This document shows, in pieces, positions 1 to 9,355 of a DNA stretch of 64,000 nt (the stretch's first letter is position 1; each line of letters begins with the position of its first letter). Origin of the DNA: an uncultured Aquimarina sp. (GTDB lineage: Bacteria > Bacteroidota > Bacteroidia > Flavobacteriales > Flavobacteriaceae); contig CANLYR010000013.1 of the NCBI GenBank assembly GCA_947495425.1, positions 18,716 to 82,715 of the forward strand, written 5' to 3'. The position numbers and the translations under genes were made by a program. The notes beneath the pieces were generated by a model, which searched no databases, was not told the DNA's origin, and was given only the letters and a program-made list of their open reading frames with translations.

Positions 1-2
1 TT

Positions 3-122
3 TCTGAATGGTCATCGTCACAATCATATCAAGCAGGAGACCTTGTTACCTACCGTGGGTCTTTGTTTAAGAAAAGATCTGGTAGAGGATGGGATCGCAT
101 AGGAGCATGTGGGACATCATAA
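3..122 (+). CDS. 3' end of a secreted protein with a C-terminal carbohydrate-binding-like module (partial)
   Basis: An open frame enters from the left edge and ends at a TAA at 120-122, giving 39 residues. They contain the spaced pattern W-x6-Y-x2-GDLVTYRGSLFK followed by W and a late Cys-Gly. This spacing (aromatic, GD-V-Y-G, aromatic, terminal W and C-G) is the usual look of the CBM5/12 chitin- or cellulose-binding fold at the C-terminus of secreted hydrolases. The catalytic part lies outside the window, so the enzyme cannot be named. A hairpin terminator follows about 95 bases downstream, which supports this as a real gene end. Confidence 0.5.
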   Translation, partial: SEWSSSQSYQAGDLVTYRGSLFKKRSGRGWDRIGACGTS

Positions 123-215
123 AAATTTGTAGATGCCAGTACAACAAGCACACTATAAATGGTAAATAAAAAAATCTCTTTTAAGAGGAATTTAATTTAA
201 TATTTATAAATCGAA

Positions 216-252
216 AATCCCTTCGGATACATTGTCTGAAGGGATTTTTATT
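216..252. terminator. bidirectional intrinsic terminator
   Basis: A 14-bp stem (arms 216-229 and 237-250, one G-T-type mismatch) with a 7-base loop has an A-tract on the left and a T-tract on the right. It sits between the partial plus-strand gene ending at 122 and the minus-strand lipoprotein gene ending at 338, so it can serve both. Confidence 0.85.
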
Positions 253-337
253 TGTTGTAAAATTATTAAACTATAATCATATTAGATTGCGTATAGTGCT
301 ATGTTCTCAAGTTTCATATTTTTAAAAGAAGGCTTTA

Positions 338-1189
338 TTATAGTTTGATTTCCTTTGAGTTATCAGGAGTTTCAAATAAAGAACCTTCATCTTGTAAAAA
401 TGTAATGTCTGTTATGGTAGCTTCTCCGAGTTTAGTAGTTAACCCCTCTTTTTCTGACCAATCATGAAACTCCCATTTGGTTGCAAAAGGGATTCCATCT
501 ACGATTTTAAAATCTTTATATCTAATGGCATGTGGGTTAGCTTCTGCTTTTGAGGTGTCTCCTTCACTTCCAAAGCTCACAATATACGCAGCTGCTTGTA
601 GCATGTTTTTATCGTCACTATAAACGATATACCAGTCGTCTGGCGCATCACCAGTGCCCTTATCAAAAGTTAGCTTTGCAGTTTGGTGCTCGGCTCCGTC
701 TAGAGGTTTACTATTTTTGAGCTCCCAATTTGTGCCAGGATCACTTAATTTATAAGGTAATGCAAAGAAATAAGTCCAGGTAAACATATCAAAACGAGCT
801 CCTTTCTCACTGGCATCCTCTGGGCATAAAAAAACGTTTTCACCATTGTAAATAAGTTTGCTTTGATCTTTTTTATCGATCCTGATTTTGCTAGAATTGG
901 TAAACATTGTAATTTTTCCATCAAGGCGTTCTTTACCACCAAAGGAAATATTAGCCTTGAAACTTACTAATTTATGTTTTAAAAAAGCTGATTTATGATG
1001 TGCTTTTTCAATGCTTTGTACATAGGCGTTCTCAATAGATAATCCACCATCTCCAATGCCACCATCTGGTTCTACAGGTATTAGTTGGTTTTGTTCTACA
1101 GGAAGAGCGTCTGTAGTGTCTTCTGCTTTTTTGGCTTGATTGCAGCTTACAATAGCTATTGTAGCCATTAGAATCCATACGTTTTTCAT
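338..1189 (-). CDS. DUF6503-like lipoprotein
   Basis: A 283-residue protein begins with a short lipoprotein signal whose lipobox ends IVSC (Cys16), followed by an acidic linker, so it is probably anchored in the outer or inner membrane facing the periplasm. The body is beta-rich, with a central WTYFFALPYKLSDPG segment, and resembles the DUF6503 family of Bacteroidota. That family has a LolA/LppX-like look, with no known substrate. The gene is monocistronic in appearance, with a 245-base leader region upstream and a strong terminator downstream. Family assignment is from memory of conserved segments; the function is unknown. Confidence 0.6.
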   Translation of the reverse strand: MKNVWILMATIAIVSCNQAKKAEDTTDALPVEQNQLIPVEPDGGIGDGGLSIENAYVQSIEKAHHKSAFLKHKLVSFKANISFGGKERLDGKITMFTNSSKIRIDKKDQSKLIYNGENVFLCPEDASEKGARFDMFTWTYFFALPYKLSDPGTNWELKNSKPLDGAEHQTAKLTFDKGTGDAPDDWYIVYSDDKNMLQAAAYIVSFGSEGDTSKAEANPHAIRYKDFKIVDGIPFATKWEFHDWSEKEGLTTKLGEATITDITFLQDEGSLFETPDNSKEIKL

Positions 1190-1434
1190 AAGTAGTTGAT
1201 TTGTATTGTAGTTTTTAAAAGTACTAAAACCTATAATTAGAGCATAGTATTTATGAAAACTGTAACAGATAGTAGTATCTTAAAAAAAGCATGCTTTGTT
1301 ATGAAATAAGGTTCAAAATAGAACGCAAAACATAAGTTGCATTTTCTTGCTACTGATTTTTACTCATCTAGGGGAGTGGTAAGATGGTGTTGCTAACTTT
1401 AGTTTTTTATTGAAAATTGAAAGAACCTCTTTAC

Positions 1435-3750
1435 CTACATTCGGTTTAGGCTATCATCTATATCTTTATTCTTGAAAGCAGACTTTTTTATTTTACCAAA
1501 AGAATAGTTGAGTGAGAATGATAACTCTTGTGCGTTTACATAAAAAACATCTTCGGATGTTATGTTATTAATAGTATAACGATCTTTAAAATTCATGTTT
1601 CTAAAAATATCATTAGCATTAATAGTAAGTTTAAGGTGTTTAAAAAATGTTTTTGAAAACGTTGCTCCCAAAACAAAAATAGAATTTCTCTCAAAGATGC
1701 CTTGATAGCGTTTTGTAAGCCCCCAGAGGTTTACTCCCAGTGTTGTTTTTGATGCTAGCTTAAATTCATTATTGGAATAATAATACACATACGGTTTTGT
1801 TTGTCTAAATACAGCAGCTGGATCATTGATTTTACTATATATGGCAGTCACCGAATTGGTGGTATTCCAAAACTTGTAAGTACTGCTAGTAAGAAATCGT
1901 ATGGTATACCCTGATTCATTGTTGAAATTTTGTGGTGACGATATAATTCTGCGTGTAGCTGTATCAAAGTTTGGGCTATAAAAAACCGGGTTCTCTGTAA
2001 CAAAATGACTAAGATGTATTCCAGTTTTTTTGTATTGAAAATCTGTAGCGATCTCTTCTGTTGTTGTCGGTTTTAAATTAACGTTTCTCGAGAATTCTAC
2101 CAGAGGATTTATAAACGTAGTTATGGAACTGGCATTAAGGTAACTGGGTCGATTAATAGTCGCGTTGTAGTTAAAGGTGATGTTTTTAGTGCTATCAATA
2201 GGAATGTTTAGCTTAATTTTTGGAAACAAACGCGTTTGTTCTCTATCTACTAGTAATTTTTGATCGTTTCTAAAACCTCCTTTTACGATATTGGTTTCTG
2301 ATCGAATCCCTGCCGAATATTTAATGGCATGACTATTTCCAGAAATCTGTGCATAAGAAGCATACGTATTTTCATCGTAATCATAGTAGGAGATAGTTTG
2401 TTTGGGAGGATTTATAAATTCAAAATCTGAAAAAGCGATTGCATCACCATGAGATAGACTACCTCCGACTTCTAGCTTTAGTGCCTTAGTAAGCTTTCTT
2501 TCAATGCCTATTCGTGTAGCAAAAACTCCAATTTCATATTGCTGATCGCGATTTTGTGATATTTCGAAACCCATCTGGTTTATATTATTAGAAATAGAAT
2601 TTTTTAGGTCTCTTTTATAATTAGAATATTGTATTCCAAAAAAGAGGTTGCTCGTTGAGGTAAGTTTTTTATTGAAGTTTATATTACTACTCAAAAAACT
2701 TCGTGGAGCTATATTTTCACTAGTAGAAACTATAAAATCTTCTGTTTGTTCTACACGCAACACTGTATTTGTAGATACCGGAAATGTATCAGTATGTGCT
2801 CTAAGATTTACCTGCCCCGATATATAATCATTTGTATTGAGCTGATAGAAAAACCCACCACCAAGTATGAATTGTGGTCTAGGACCAATTGAAGTTGTCT
2901 CTTGTTTTGATGTGATATTCTCGGCAGGAACTAAGAGTTTTGAATCTGCGGCTTCCCAAAACCCTAATTGATTATAGCTAAAGTTGCTGCGCAATTCTAA
3001 TTTGTTTTTTTTGAAGCTAGCATTTATTTCTGCATAATTGCTGTATCTTCTTTTGAAAGAGGCTATCTCTGTGATACTTACTTTATAGCCATTGGCTAGA
3101 TTTTGTTTTCTTGTGATTAAGATTAGACTTCTACCTTCAGCTTCATATTTTGCTGGAGGATTATCGATAATTTCAATATCCTTCATGTTTTCTACAGAAA
3201 GAGATTTTAATTGATCCAGATCTATTCTTTGATTATCTAGATATATTAATGGGCTTCCTCTTCCTATGATAGTTATAAACTCTTGATTAGGGCTAATTTG
3301 TATGCCTGGTAGTTTTGAGAGTACTTCGGTTGGAGTGGCCAGAGATTCAAAAATAGAATTTTCAACCGTCACTTTTAGAGTTCCGTTTGCATAGGTCATA
3401 CTACTTTTTGTAGTTTTGATATTTACTTCATCCAATTCAACGGTACTTTTTTTAAGCACAATAGTCATAGTCTTATTACTATCTAACGTAATTGTTTTCT
3501 GCTCCTTTTGATATCCCAGGCTGTTGATTGATATAATGTATTCACCAACTTCGATAGTGTTAAAATTAAACTTCCCATTCGTAATGAATGTATATCCAAT
3601 AAGATGTTGATCTATCTTGTCAAGTAGCAAAACATCTCCTGATTCTATAAGCTCACTATTTTGATCTGAAATGACTCCGGATAATGTGTGTTGCTGTGCA
3701 TGTGTAGTATAAGAAATTATTAAAAAAGACAAAAGAATAACTTGCTTCAT
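1435..3750 (-). CDS. outer-membrane beta-barrel protein with carboxypeptidase-regulatory-like N-terminus (TonB-receptor-like)
   Basis: This is 771 residues long. A signal peptide of about 18 residues ends THAQ. A CarboxypepD_reg-like beta-sandwich spans about 22-105, then comes a plug-like segment (PGIQISPNQEF, IYLDNQRIDL, IEIIDNPPAKYEAEG) at about 140-205, and the rest is a long beta-barrel. The NPxAKYxxEG motif is typical of the 'outer membrane beta-barrel family' (OMP_b-brl_3), relatives of TonB-dependent transporters. No SusD partner is encoded. The gene lies 92 bases downstream of a membrane-anchored LuxR-type regulator on the same strand and may be its target. The ligand is unknown. Confidence 0.8.
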   Translation of the reverse strand: MKQVILLSFLIISYTTHAQQHTLSGVISDQNSELIESGDVLLLDKIDQHLIGYTFITNGKFNFNTIEVGEYIISINSLGYQKEQKTITLDSNKTMTIVLKKSTVELDEVNIKTTKSSMTYANGTLKVTVENSIFESLATPTEVLSKLPGIQISPNQEFITIIGRGSPLIYLDNQRIDLDQLKSLSVENMKDIEIIDNPPAKYEAEGRSLILITRKQNLANGYKVSITEIASFKRRYSNYAEINASFKKNKLELRSNFSYNQLGFWEAADSKLLVPAENITSKQETTSIGPRPQFILGGGFFYQLNTNDYISGQVNLRAHTDTFPVSTNTVLRVEQTEDFIVSTSENIAPRSFLSSNINFNKKLTSTSNLFFGIQYSNYKRDLKNSISNNINQMGFEISQNRDQQYEIGVFATRIGIERKLTKALKLEVGGSLSHGDAIAFSDFEFINPPKQTISYYDYDENTYASYAQISGNSHAIKYSAGIRSETNIVKGGFRNDQKLLVDREQTRLFPKIKLNIPIDSTKNITFNYNATINRPSYLNASSITTFINPLVEFSRNVNLKPTTTEEIATDFQYKKTGIHLSHFVTENPVFYSPNFDTATRRIISSPQNFNNESGYTIRFLTSSTYKFWNTTNSVTAIYSKINDPAAVFRQTKPYVYYYSNNEFKLASKTTLGVNLWGLTKRYQGIFERNSIFVLGATFSKTFFKHLKLTINANDIFRNMNFKDRYTINNITSEDVFYVNAQELSFSLNYSFGKIKKSAFKNKDIDDSLNRM

Positions 3751-3842
3751 TTTGATTCTATTTATTGAAGCAAATAAATATGTAAAATGGATGTATTCTT
3801 ATCTTTTAGAGGCTGAATAAGGTGCTAGTACCGGTACGAAAT

Positions 3843-4841
3843 TTATTTTTTGAGCAGTAATTCTTGCCTGTTGGAGATATTTAGTTTGCTGTATATACTG
3901 GTAATATGAGTTTTTACGGTGCTTAGGCTGATAAATAACTCATTGGCGATTTCTTTATTACTCTTACCAGATAAGATAAGTTCTTTGATCACTTTTTCTT
4001 GCTTGCTCAAAGGTGCTATACTATTGTTTTTTATTTTATTATGGGATGTAATAATGAATAAGGCTAAAAAGATAATAATTACAAAAGCGATTACATTTAT
4101 CGATAGGCTAAGGTTATATTTTTGCGTAGTAATTTCTTTGGTAACAAAGGTCAGTTTGTTTTCTAGATAGAGATAAAATTCAGGATTAATCTCGCTAGAT
4201 TTCAACTCTTTTAAAAAATCCAGATAGTAGGTTGGGTTCGCTTTGATATCTTTTTCTAGTAAATTTTGATCTTCCAGTTTTTTAATACCAATCAATTTTA
4301 CCAGAAGTATTTGTAATGAATCTTTTACATATCCTTTGGTTTCTAGGAGGTATTGTTTTGTGTCAAAATCACTTGTTAGGTTTTCATATCTTGACTCAAA
4401 TGCCTTTAATTTATGCCATTCGCGATCAGCTTTGTTAGTACTGTTGTGATTTCCAAATAATGTTTCTCCTTTTTCAAAGCGTACTGTATCGCTTTTGGAT
4501 ACAATGAATACCTTAAAGTTTTTAATCTTGTTTAAAAGTTTTTTCTTTTTGGCAGCAGATATTGGATTGAGGTGTAGTTTATAGATGTGATTTTTGGGAG
4601 TAAATAATGTTTTGTCGAAAGCAAAAAAACCATCTTTTGTTAGCTGAGTGGATGCAATTGGAGTAGCTGTATGAGAAGTCACATTGTTTTTAAGATCTAT
4701 CTGACTTAGATATACCCGTTGTTCCCAATGTTCGGGATGTTCAACATTCACATACCCCGAAACACAATGTTGCCCTAATAAGTTTGTACTTATGAGCAAT
4801 AGGGCTATAAAAATGTAATTGGTATGCTTCATTAATATCAT
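3843..4841 (-). CDS. membrane-anchored LuxR-type transcriptional regulator with periplasmic sensor region
   Basis: A 332-residue protein. An N-terminal hydrophobic signal (about 4-20) precedes about 225 residues that should be periplasmic. The first part, with a G-F-x-F motif in TKDGFFAFDKTLF, resembles the beta-sandwich seen in DUF4369-type domains. A second hydrophobic helix lies at about 249-266, and the last 58 residues are a GerE/LuxR helix-turn-helix (SKQEKVIKELILSGKSNKEI, then STVKTHITSIYSKL). The arrangement implies a one-component sensor whose DNA-binding domain sits in the cytoplasm. Met1 or Met4 could be the start. It lies directly upstream of the barrel gene at 1435-3750, probably co-transcribed. 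Confidence 0.75.
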   Translation of the reverse strand: MILMKHTNYIFIALLLISTNLLGQHCVSGYVNVEHPEHWEQRVYLSQIDLKNNVTSHTATPIASTQLTKDGFFAFDKTLFTPKNHIYKLHLNPISAAKKKKLLNKIKNFKVFIVSKSDTVRFEKGETLFGNHNSTNKADREWHKLKAFESRYENLTSDFDTKQYLLETKGYVKDSLQILLVKLIGIKKLEDQNLLEKDIKANPTYYLDFLKELKSSEINPEFYLYLENKLTFVTKEITTQKYNLSLSINVIAFVIIIFLALFIITSHNKIKNNSIAPLSKQEKVIKELILSGKSNKEIANELFISLSTVKTHITSIYSKLNISNRQELLLKK

Positions 4842-4904
4842 GGACTCAAGATCATTACGAATGTAAAATTTTTAGAGATCAAATCAAAAGTAGGATATAT
4901 AAAA

Positions 4905-4935
4905 ACCGCTTCGACTGATTGAACAATGAAGCGGT
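4905..4935 (-). terminator. intrinsic terminator of htpG
   Basis: ACCGCTTC / GAAGCGGT arms (4905-4912 and 4928-4935) are followed, reading the minus strand, by TTTTTATATA. It begins about 25 bases after the htpG stop codon. Confidence 0.85.
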
Positions 4936-4961
4936 CTAATATATGTATAAAGTATAAACTA

Positions 4962-6851
4962 CTATTTAATCATTTCAAAACTACGCTTAATAAAATCTGT
5001 TAATTCTTCACCTGTAAGCAAGTTTTGAGAGAGCTTTGCAAGATCCAGAGATTGTTTGATCAAACGTTCTTTTTTCTTGGCCGTTTTTGTGTTAGCAATT
5101 TGTCCAACCAATTCGTGATTTGTATTTACAATAAGATTATACATTTCTGGCATATTACCCATCCCAAACATTCCACCGCCACCGCCGGTTTGTTGCATTT
5201 CTTTCATACGACGCATAAACTCTGGTTGTGTGATCATAAATGGAGATGCATTACTATCCATAGCTTCCAGTTGCATGGTGTATTTCTCTGTAGGAATAAC
5301 TTTTTCTAAATCAGTCTTAAGACTTTCTTTTTCTTCATCAGATAATTTTGAGATCGTTTCTTCGTCTTTTTTGATAAGGTTGTCTACATGATCTGCATCT
5401 ACACGTACAAATGTGATATTTTCTTTACTAGTCTCTAATTTTTGAATTAAATGTGAAACGATTGGAGAATCTAATAATAAAACTTCATAACCTTTATCTT
5501 TTGCAGCAGTAATGTAAGCATGCTGCTCATCTTTATTGGAAGCATAGAGTACCACAAGCTTATCATCCTTGTCAGTTTGACTATCTTTAATCTTCTCTTG
5601 TAATTCTTCAAAAGTAAAAAACGCATCGTCTACTGTTGGATATAATGCAAATTTGTCAGCTTTTTCAAAGAATTTTTCTTCAGAAAGCATTCCATATTCG
5701 ATTACCATTTTGATATCGTTCCATTTTTGTTCAAAATCTTCTCTGTTATTTTTGAACATGGTGTTTAGTTTGTCACCAACTTTACGCGTGATGTAGCTCG
5801 ATATCTTTTTTACGTTACCATCGGCTTGAAGATAAGAACGAGAAACATTCAAAGGAATATCGGGAGAATCAATTACTCCACGCAACATGGTTAGGAATTC
5901 TGGCACAATACCCTCTACATTATCGGTTACGTATACTTGATTTTGATATAATTGAATTTTGTCTTTCTGGATACTCATATCCTGACCTAACTTTGGAAAA
6001 TATAAGATTCCGGTAAGGTTAAAAGGATAATCTACATTAAGATGAATGTTAAATAATGGTTCTTCAAATTGCATTGGGTACAATTCGCGATAAAAACTTT
6101 TGTAATCCTCATCTTTTAGATCAGCAGGTTGTTTTGTCCATGCTGGATTTGGATTGTTGATGATATTCTCTACCTCTTGAGTAGGAGCTGGATCTTCTTC
6201 TTTAGCACCTTCAGGTTTGGGCAACGTTTCTGTTTTAGTTCCAAACTTGATTGATACTGGCATAAACTTATTATATTTTACCAATAACTCTCTAATTCTA
6301 CTTTCCTCAAGAAACTCGGTATCCTCATCACTTATGTGAAGAATTATTTCTGTTCCTCTTTCAGTTTTGTCATGCGCTTCAATGGCATAGGTTGGAGAAC
6401 CATCGCAAGTCCAGTGTGCTGCGGGCTCATCTTTATATGATTTTGTGATGATTTCCACTTTGTCGGCTACCATAAAAGCAGAATAGAAACCAAGACCAAA
6501 ATGACCTATAATTCCAGAATCTTTGGCACTATCTTTATATTTTTCAAGAAATTCTTCAGCACCAGAAAAAGCTACTTCATTAATATATTTCTCAACTTCT
6601 TCGGCAGTCATACCAATCCCTTGATCTATAATGTGTAGTTGCTTTTTTTCTTTGTTTATTTTCACTTCAATTTTTGGATCACCATATTCTACCTTAGCCT
6701 CACCAATACTTGATAAGTGTTTAAGTTTTAAAGTGGCATCTGTTGCATTTGAAATTAGTTCTCTTAAAAAGATTTCATGATCAGAGTATAAAAACTTTTT
6801 GATTAGTGGAAAAATGTTTTCTACCGATACATTAATATTTCCTGTTGTCAT
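4962..6851 (-). CDS. htpG: molecular chaperone HtpG (bacterial Hsp90)
   Basis: A 629-residue cytosolic ATP-dependent chaperone. The GHKL ATPase domain is clear: ELISNATDA with Glu31/Asn35/Asp38, DQGIGMT at 76-82 and the lid glycine motif GHFGLGFYSAF at 116-126. The middle domain carries the NVSRSYLQ segment with the ATP-contacting Arg region, and the C-terminal dimerisation domain follows. A glycine/methionine-rich insert (GGGGGMFGMGNMPEM) lies in the C-terminal third. Length matches the family. It is monocistronic, with its own terminator and a 253-base divergent spacer that contains a TGTCAG direct repeat. Confidence 0.98.
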   Translation of the reverse strand: MTTGNINVSVENIFPLIKKFLYSDHEIFLRELISNATDATLKLKHLSSIGEAKVEYGDPKIEVKINKEKKQLHIIDQGIGMTAEEVEKYINEVAFSGAEEFLEKYKDSAKDSGIIGHFGLGFYSAFMVADKVEIITKSYKDEPAAHWTCDGSPTYAIEAHDKTERGTEIILHISDEDTEFLEESRIRELLVKYNKFMPVSIKFGTKTETLPKPEGAKEEDPAPTQEVENIINNPNPAWTKQPADLKDEDYKSFYRELYPMQFEEPLFNIHLNVDYPFNLTGILYFPKLGQDMSIQKDKIQLYQNQVYVTDNVEGIVPEFLTMLRGVIDSPDIPLNVSRSYLQADGNVKKISSYITRKVGDKLNTMFKNNREDFEQKWNDIKMVIEYGMLSEEKFFEKADKFALYPTVDDAFFTFEELQEKIKDSQTDKDDKLVVLYASNKDEQHAYITAAKDKGYEVLLLDSPIVSHLIQKLETSKENITFVRVDADHVDNLIKKDEETISKLSDEEKESLKTDLEKVIPTEKYTMQLEAMDSNASPFMITQPEFMRRMKEMQQTGGGGGMFGMGNMPEMYNLIVNTNHELVGQIANTKTAKKKERLIKQSLDLAKLSQNLLTGEELTDFIKRSFEMIK

Positions 6852-6920
6852 TTGTATGTGATTTTTAGTAAGTATCTATTTTTTAAGAACAAGGTCAAAA
6901 AAAATACCAATAAAGCCAAT

Positions 6921-6934
6921 CTGACAAACTGACA
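6921..6934 (-). promoter_or_regulatory. TGTCAG direct repeat upstream of htpG
   Basis: On the minus strand this reads TGTCAGTTTGTCAG, two TGTCAG units spaced by two bases, about 70 bases before the htpG ATG. Direct repeats of this type ahead of a heat-shock gene could be an operator or an activator site. The assignment is inference only. Confidence 0.35.
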
Positions 6935-7104
6935 TTCAAATATTGGACTTCATGAAAAAAAAGCTAGTGTTTGGGGAACGATACTATCTTGCAAATAGAG
7001 AAAATAAGTTTCATTTTTCTTGAAACAACTTTAACATTTTTTTTGTTTAGCTTTTTTTAAAAAAGATTAAACAATTTGTATATTTACTAAAATTACGAGA
7101 ACAG

Positions 7105-7770
7105 ATGGCCACAGCAAAGAAAAAACAGATAATTAATAAAGACCACATAATTGCTAAATATATAGACTATGTTTTAGAAGAAGACGGCTATCCAAAATCT
7201 GTATATAAGTTTTGTAAAGAAGTAAAGGTAAAAGAAGAGGAGTTTTATAAATTTTTTAATAGTCTCGAAAGTCTTAATAAAAGCATATGGAGTACATTTT
7301 TTAGTACCACATTAACTGCAATGGATAATAATAAGGATTTTGAAAGTTTCTCCAGCAGAGATAAAATGCTTACACTATTTTATTCTATGTTTGAAATGTT
7401 GACGTTAAACAGAAGTTATGTGCTTTTTGCATTAGATCGTTATGATATGCCTCTCAAAAATTTAGAGCAATTAAAAGATTTGAGGGTTCATATTAAAAAT
7501 TTTGCAGCCGAGCTTATTGAGATTGATAATGAAGAAAAAACAACAAAATTAATTAAGAATCCGGTATCTGTATTCTCTGAAGGAGCTTGGTTACAATTTT
7601 TATTCTTATTGAATTTTTGGAAAAACGACGAATCTATAGGTTTTGAAAAAACAGATGTGGCGATAGAAAAATCAGTAAACACAATTTTTGATCTCTTTGA
7701 TAGTACACCACTTGATAATGTATTAGATTTTGGAAAATTTTTGTGGAAAGAAAAAATAATGAGAAATTAA
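7105..7770 (+). CDS. TetR-family transcriptional regulator
   Basis: A 221-residue protein. A Lys-rich N-terminus leads into a helix-turn-helix at about 14-60 (SVYKFCKEVKVKEEEFYKFF fills the recognition-helix region), followed by an all-helical ligand/dimerisation domain containing ALDRYDMPLKNLEQLK. The helix-turn-helix is divergent, as in other Bacteroidota TetR proteins that precede ABC1-kinase genes. It is followed after 39 bases by the ABC1 kinase on the same strand, so the two are very likely an operon and may act together. The ligand is unknown. Confidence 0.7.
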   Translation: MATAKKKQIINKDHIIAKYIDYVLEEDGYPKSVYKFCKEVKVKEEEFYKFFNSLESLNKSIWSTFFSTTLTAMDNNKDFESFSSRDKMLTLFYSMFEMLTLNRSYVLFALDRYDMPLKNLEQLKDLRVHIKNFAAELIEIDNEEKTTKLIKNPVSVFSEGAWLQFLFLLNFWKNDESIGFEKTDVAIEKSVNTIFDLFDSTPLDNVLDFGKFLWKEKIMRN

Positions 7771-7809
7771 TATAAGGAATAGGTAAAATAATAGACTAAG
7801 CTAAAGCGG

Positions 7810-9132
7810 ATGAAGACAATAGATAAGATACCAACTACAAAATTAGGCAGGACCACAGAGTTAGTTAAAACTGGTGTGAAAGTTGGTGGTAATTATCTTA
7901 AGTATTATAGTAAAAAGGCAGTTAATCCAAATACTACCAAAGATCAATTGAATGAGGACAACGCAGCTGATATCTATGATGGATTAAAAAATCTTAAAGG
8001 TAGTGCACTCAAAGTGGCGCAAATGCTTTCTATGGAGAAAAACATATTACCAAATGCCTATGTTGAAAGATTTTCTCTGTCGCAATTTAGTGTTCCTCCG
8101 TTGTCACCACCTTTGGTGAGGAAAACTTTCAAGAAATATCATGGGGAATACCCAGAAGATTTATATGATACGTTTGCAACTCAATCTGTTAATGCGGCGA
8201 GTATCGGTCAGGTACACAAAGCTATTAAAGATGGGAAAAAACTTGCTGTGAAAATTCAATATCCCGGAGTTGCAGACAGCATAAGTTCTGATCTGGCGAT
8301 GGTTAAGCCCATCGCCACCAGAATGTTTAATTTAAAAGGAAAAGATTCAGAAAAATATTTTAAAGAACTTGAAGGTAAGTTACTGGAGGAAACAGATTAC
8401 GTGCATGAGGTAAGACAGAGTAAAGAAATTACTTCAGCTTGTGCTATGATACCCAACCTTAGGTTTCCGAAATATTATGAACATCTTTCTAGCGAGCGTA
8501 TTATCACTATGGATTGGATGGATGGCTCGCATATAAGTGAATTTGCTAAGCAAAATACAGATCAAAGCAAAGCTAATAAAGTTGGTCAGGCACTTTGGGA
8601 CTTCTATATGTATCAAATACATATTCTCAAAGCTGTGCATGCAGATCCGCACCCCGGAAATTTTTTGATTGATGAAAAAGATAATTTGATTGCTATAGAT
8701 TTTGGGTGTGTGAAGAAAATTCCATTAGAATTTTATACTCCGTATTTTGAATTAGCTGTAAAAGAAAATATAGATGATTCCCGTTTTTTTGCCCAAAAAA
8801 TGTTCCAGTTGGAAATACTCCGAGAAGATGATTCTCCCAAAGAACAAAGATTCTTCTCGGAGTTATTCCACGAGATGCTAAGTCTCTTTACAAGACCTTT
8901 CAATAGTGAAGTATTTGACTTCTCGAATGAAGATTTTTGGAAAAGTATTACAGAATTGAGTGAAAAATACTCTAAAGATACAGAGCTTAGAAAAATGAAT
9001 GGTAACAGAGGTAGTAAACACTTCTTGTATATCAATAGAACTTTTTTTGGTTTATATAATTTGTTACATGATCTTGGATCAACAATAAAAGTAAGAAATT
9101 ATGAAAGATACCTTAGTCAGTCGCCCGACTGA
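7810..9132 (+). CDS. ABC1/UbiB-family atypical kinase (AarF-like)
   Basis: A 440-residue cytosolic protein-kinase-like ATPase. The KxGQ-type helix appears as LKGSALKVAQML (about 62-73), the Ala-rich loop as AASIGQVH (129-136) and the ATP-orienting lysine is Lys148 in VKIQYPG. The catalytic HADPHPGNF motif is at about 277-285 and the metal-binding IDFG Asp at about 297. The canonical KxGQ is changed to KVAQ. The C-terminal transmembrane helices of UbiB are not evident. Family members support quinone or isoprenoid-lipid homeostasis, but the role of this TetR-linked branch is not established. A strong terminator follows. Confidence 0.85.
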   Translation: MKTIDKIPTTKLGRTTELVKTGVKVGGNYLKYYSKKAVNPNTTKDQLNEDNAADIYDGLKNLKGSALKVAQMLSMEKNILPNAYVERFSLSQFSVPPLSPPLVRKTFKKYHGEYPEDLYDTFATQSVNAASIGQVHKAIKDGKKLAVKIQYPGVADSISSDLAMVKPIATRMFNLKGKDSEKYFKELEGKLLEETDYVHEVRQSKEITSACAMIPNLRFPKYYEHLSSERIITMDWMDGSHISEFAKQNTDQSKANKVGQALWDFYMYQIHILKAVHADPHPGNFLIDEKDNLIAIDFGCVKKIPLEFYTPYFELAVKENIDDSRFFAQKMFQLEILREDDSPKEQRFFSELFHEMLSLFTRPFNSEVFDFSNEDFWKSITELSEKYSKDTELRKMNGNRGSKHFLYINRTFFGLYNLLHDLGSTIKVRNYERYLSQSPD

Positions 9133-9164
9133 TTTGGTTTGTTTATTTATTGGTTAGGTTGTTA

Positions 9165-9194
9165 GAAAGATGCGCTGTGGTTGGCGCATCTTTC
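9165..9194 (+). terminator. intrinsic terminator of the TetR-ABC1 operon
   Basis: A perfect 11-bp stem GAAAGATGCGC / GCGCATCTTTC with an 8-base loop begins 33 bases after the stop codon. The T-run is short. Confidence 0.75.
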
Positions 9195-9355
9195 ACGTTA
9201 TAACATATTAGTATTAAACAATACATATCACTTTTTGCTATGCGTGCATATAATATGAGTGATCTTTCTTTTATCAAGATGGTAAGAATACATATCTTGT
9301 ATGGCGGTTTTTAATTAAGCATTAATATAAAGAATACTACGTAATAATTAACTAT

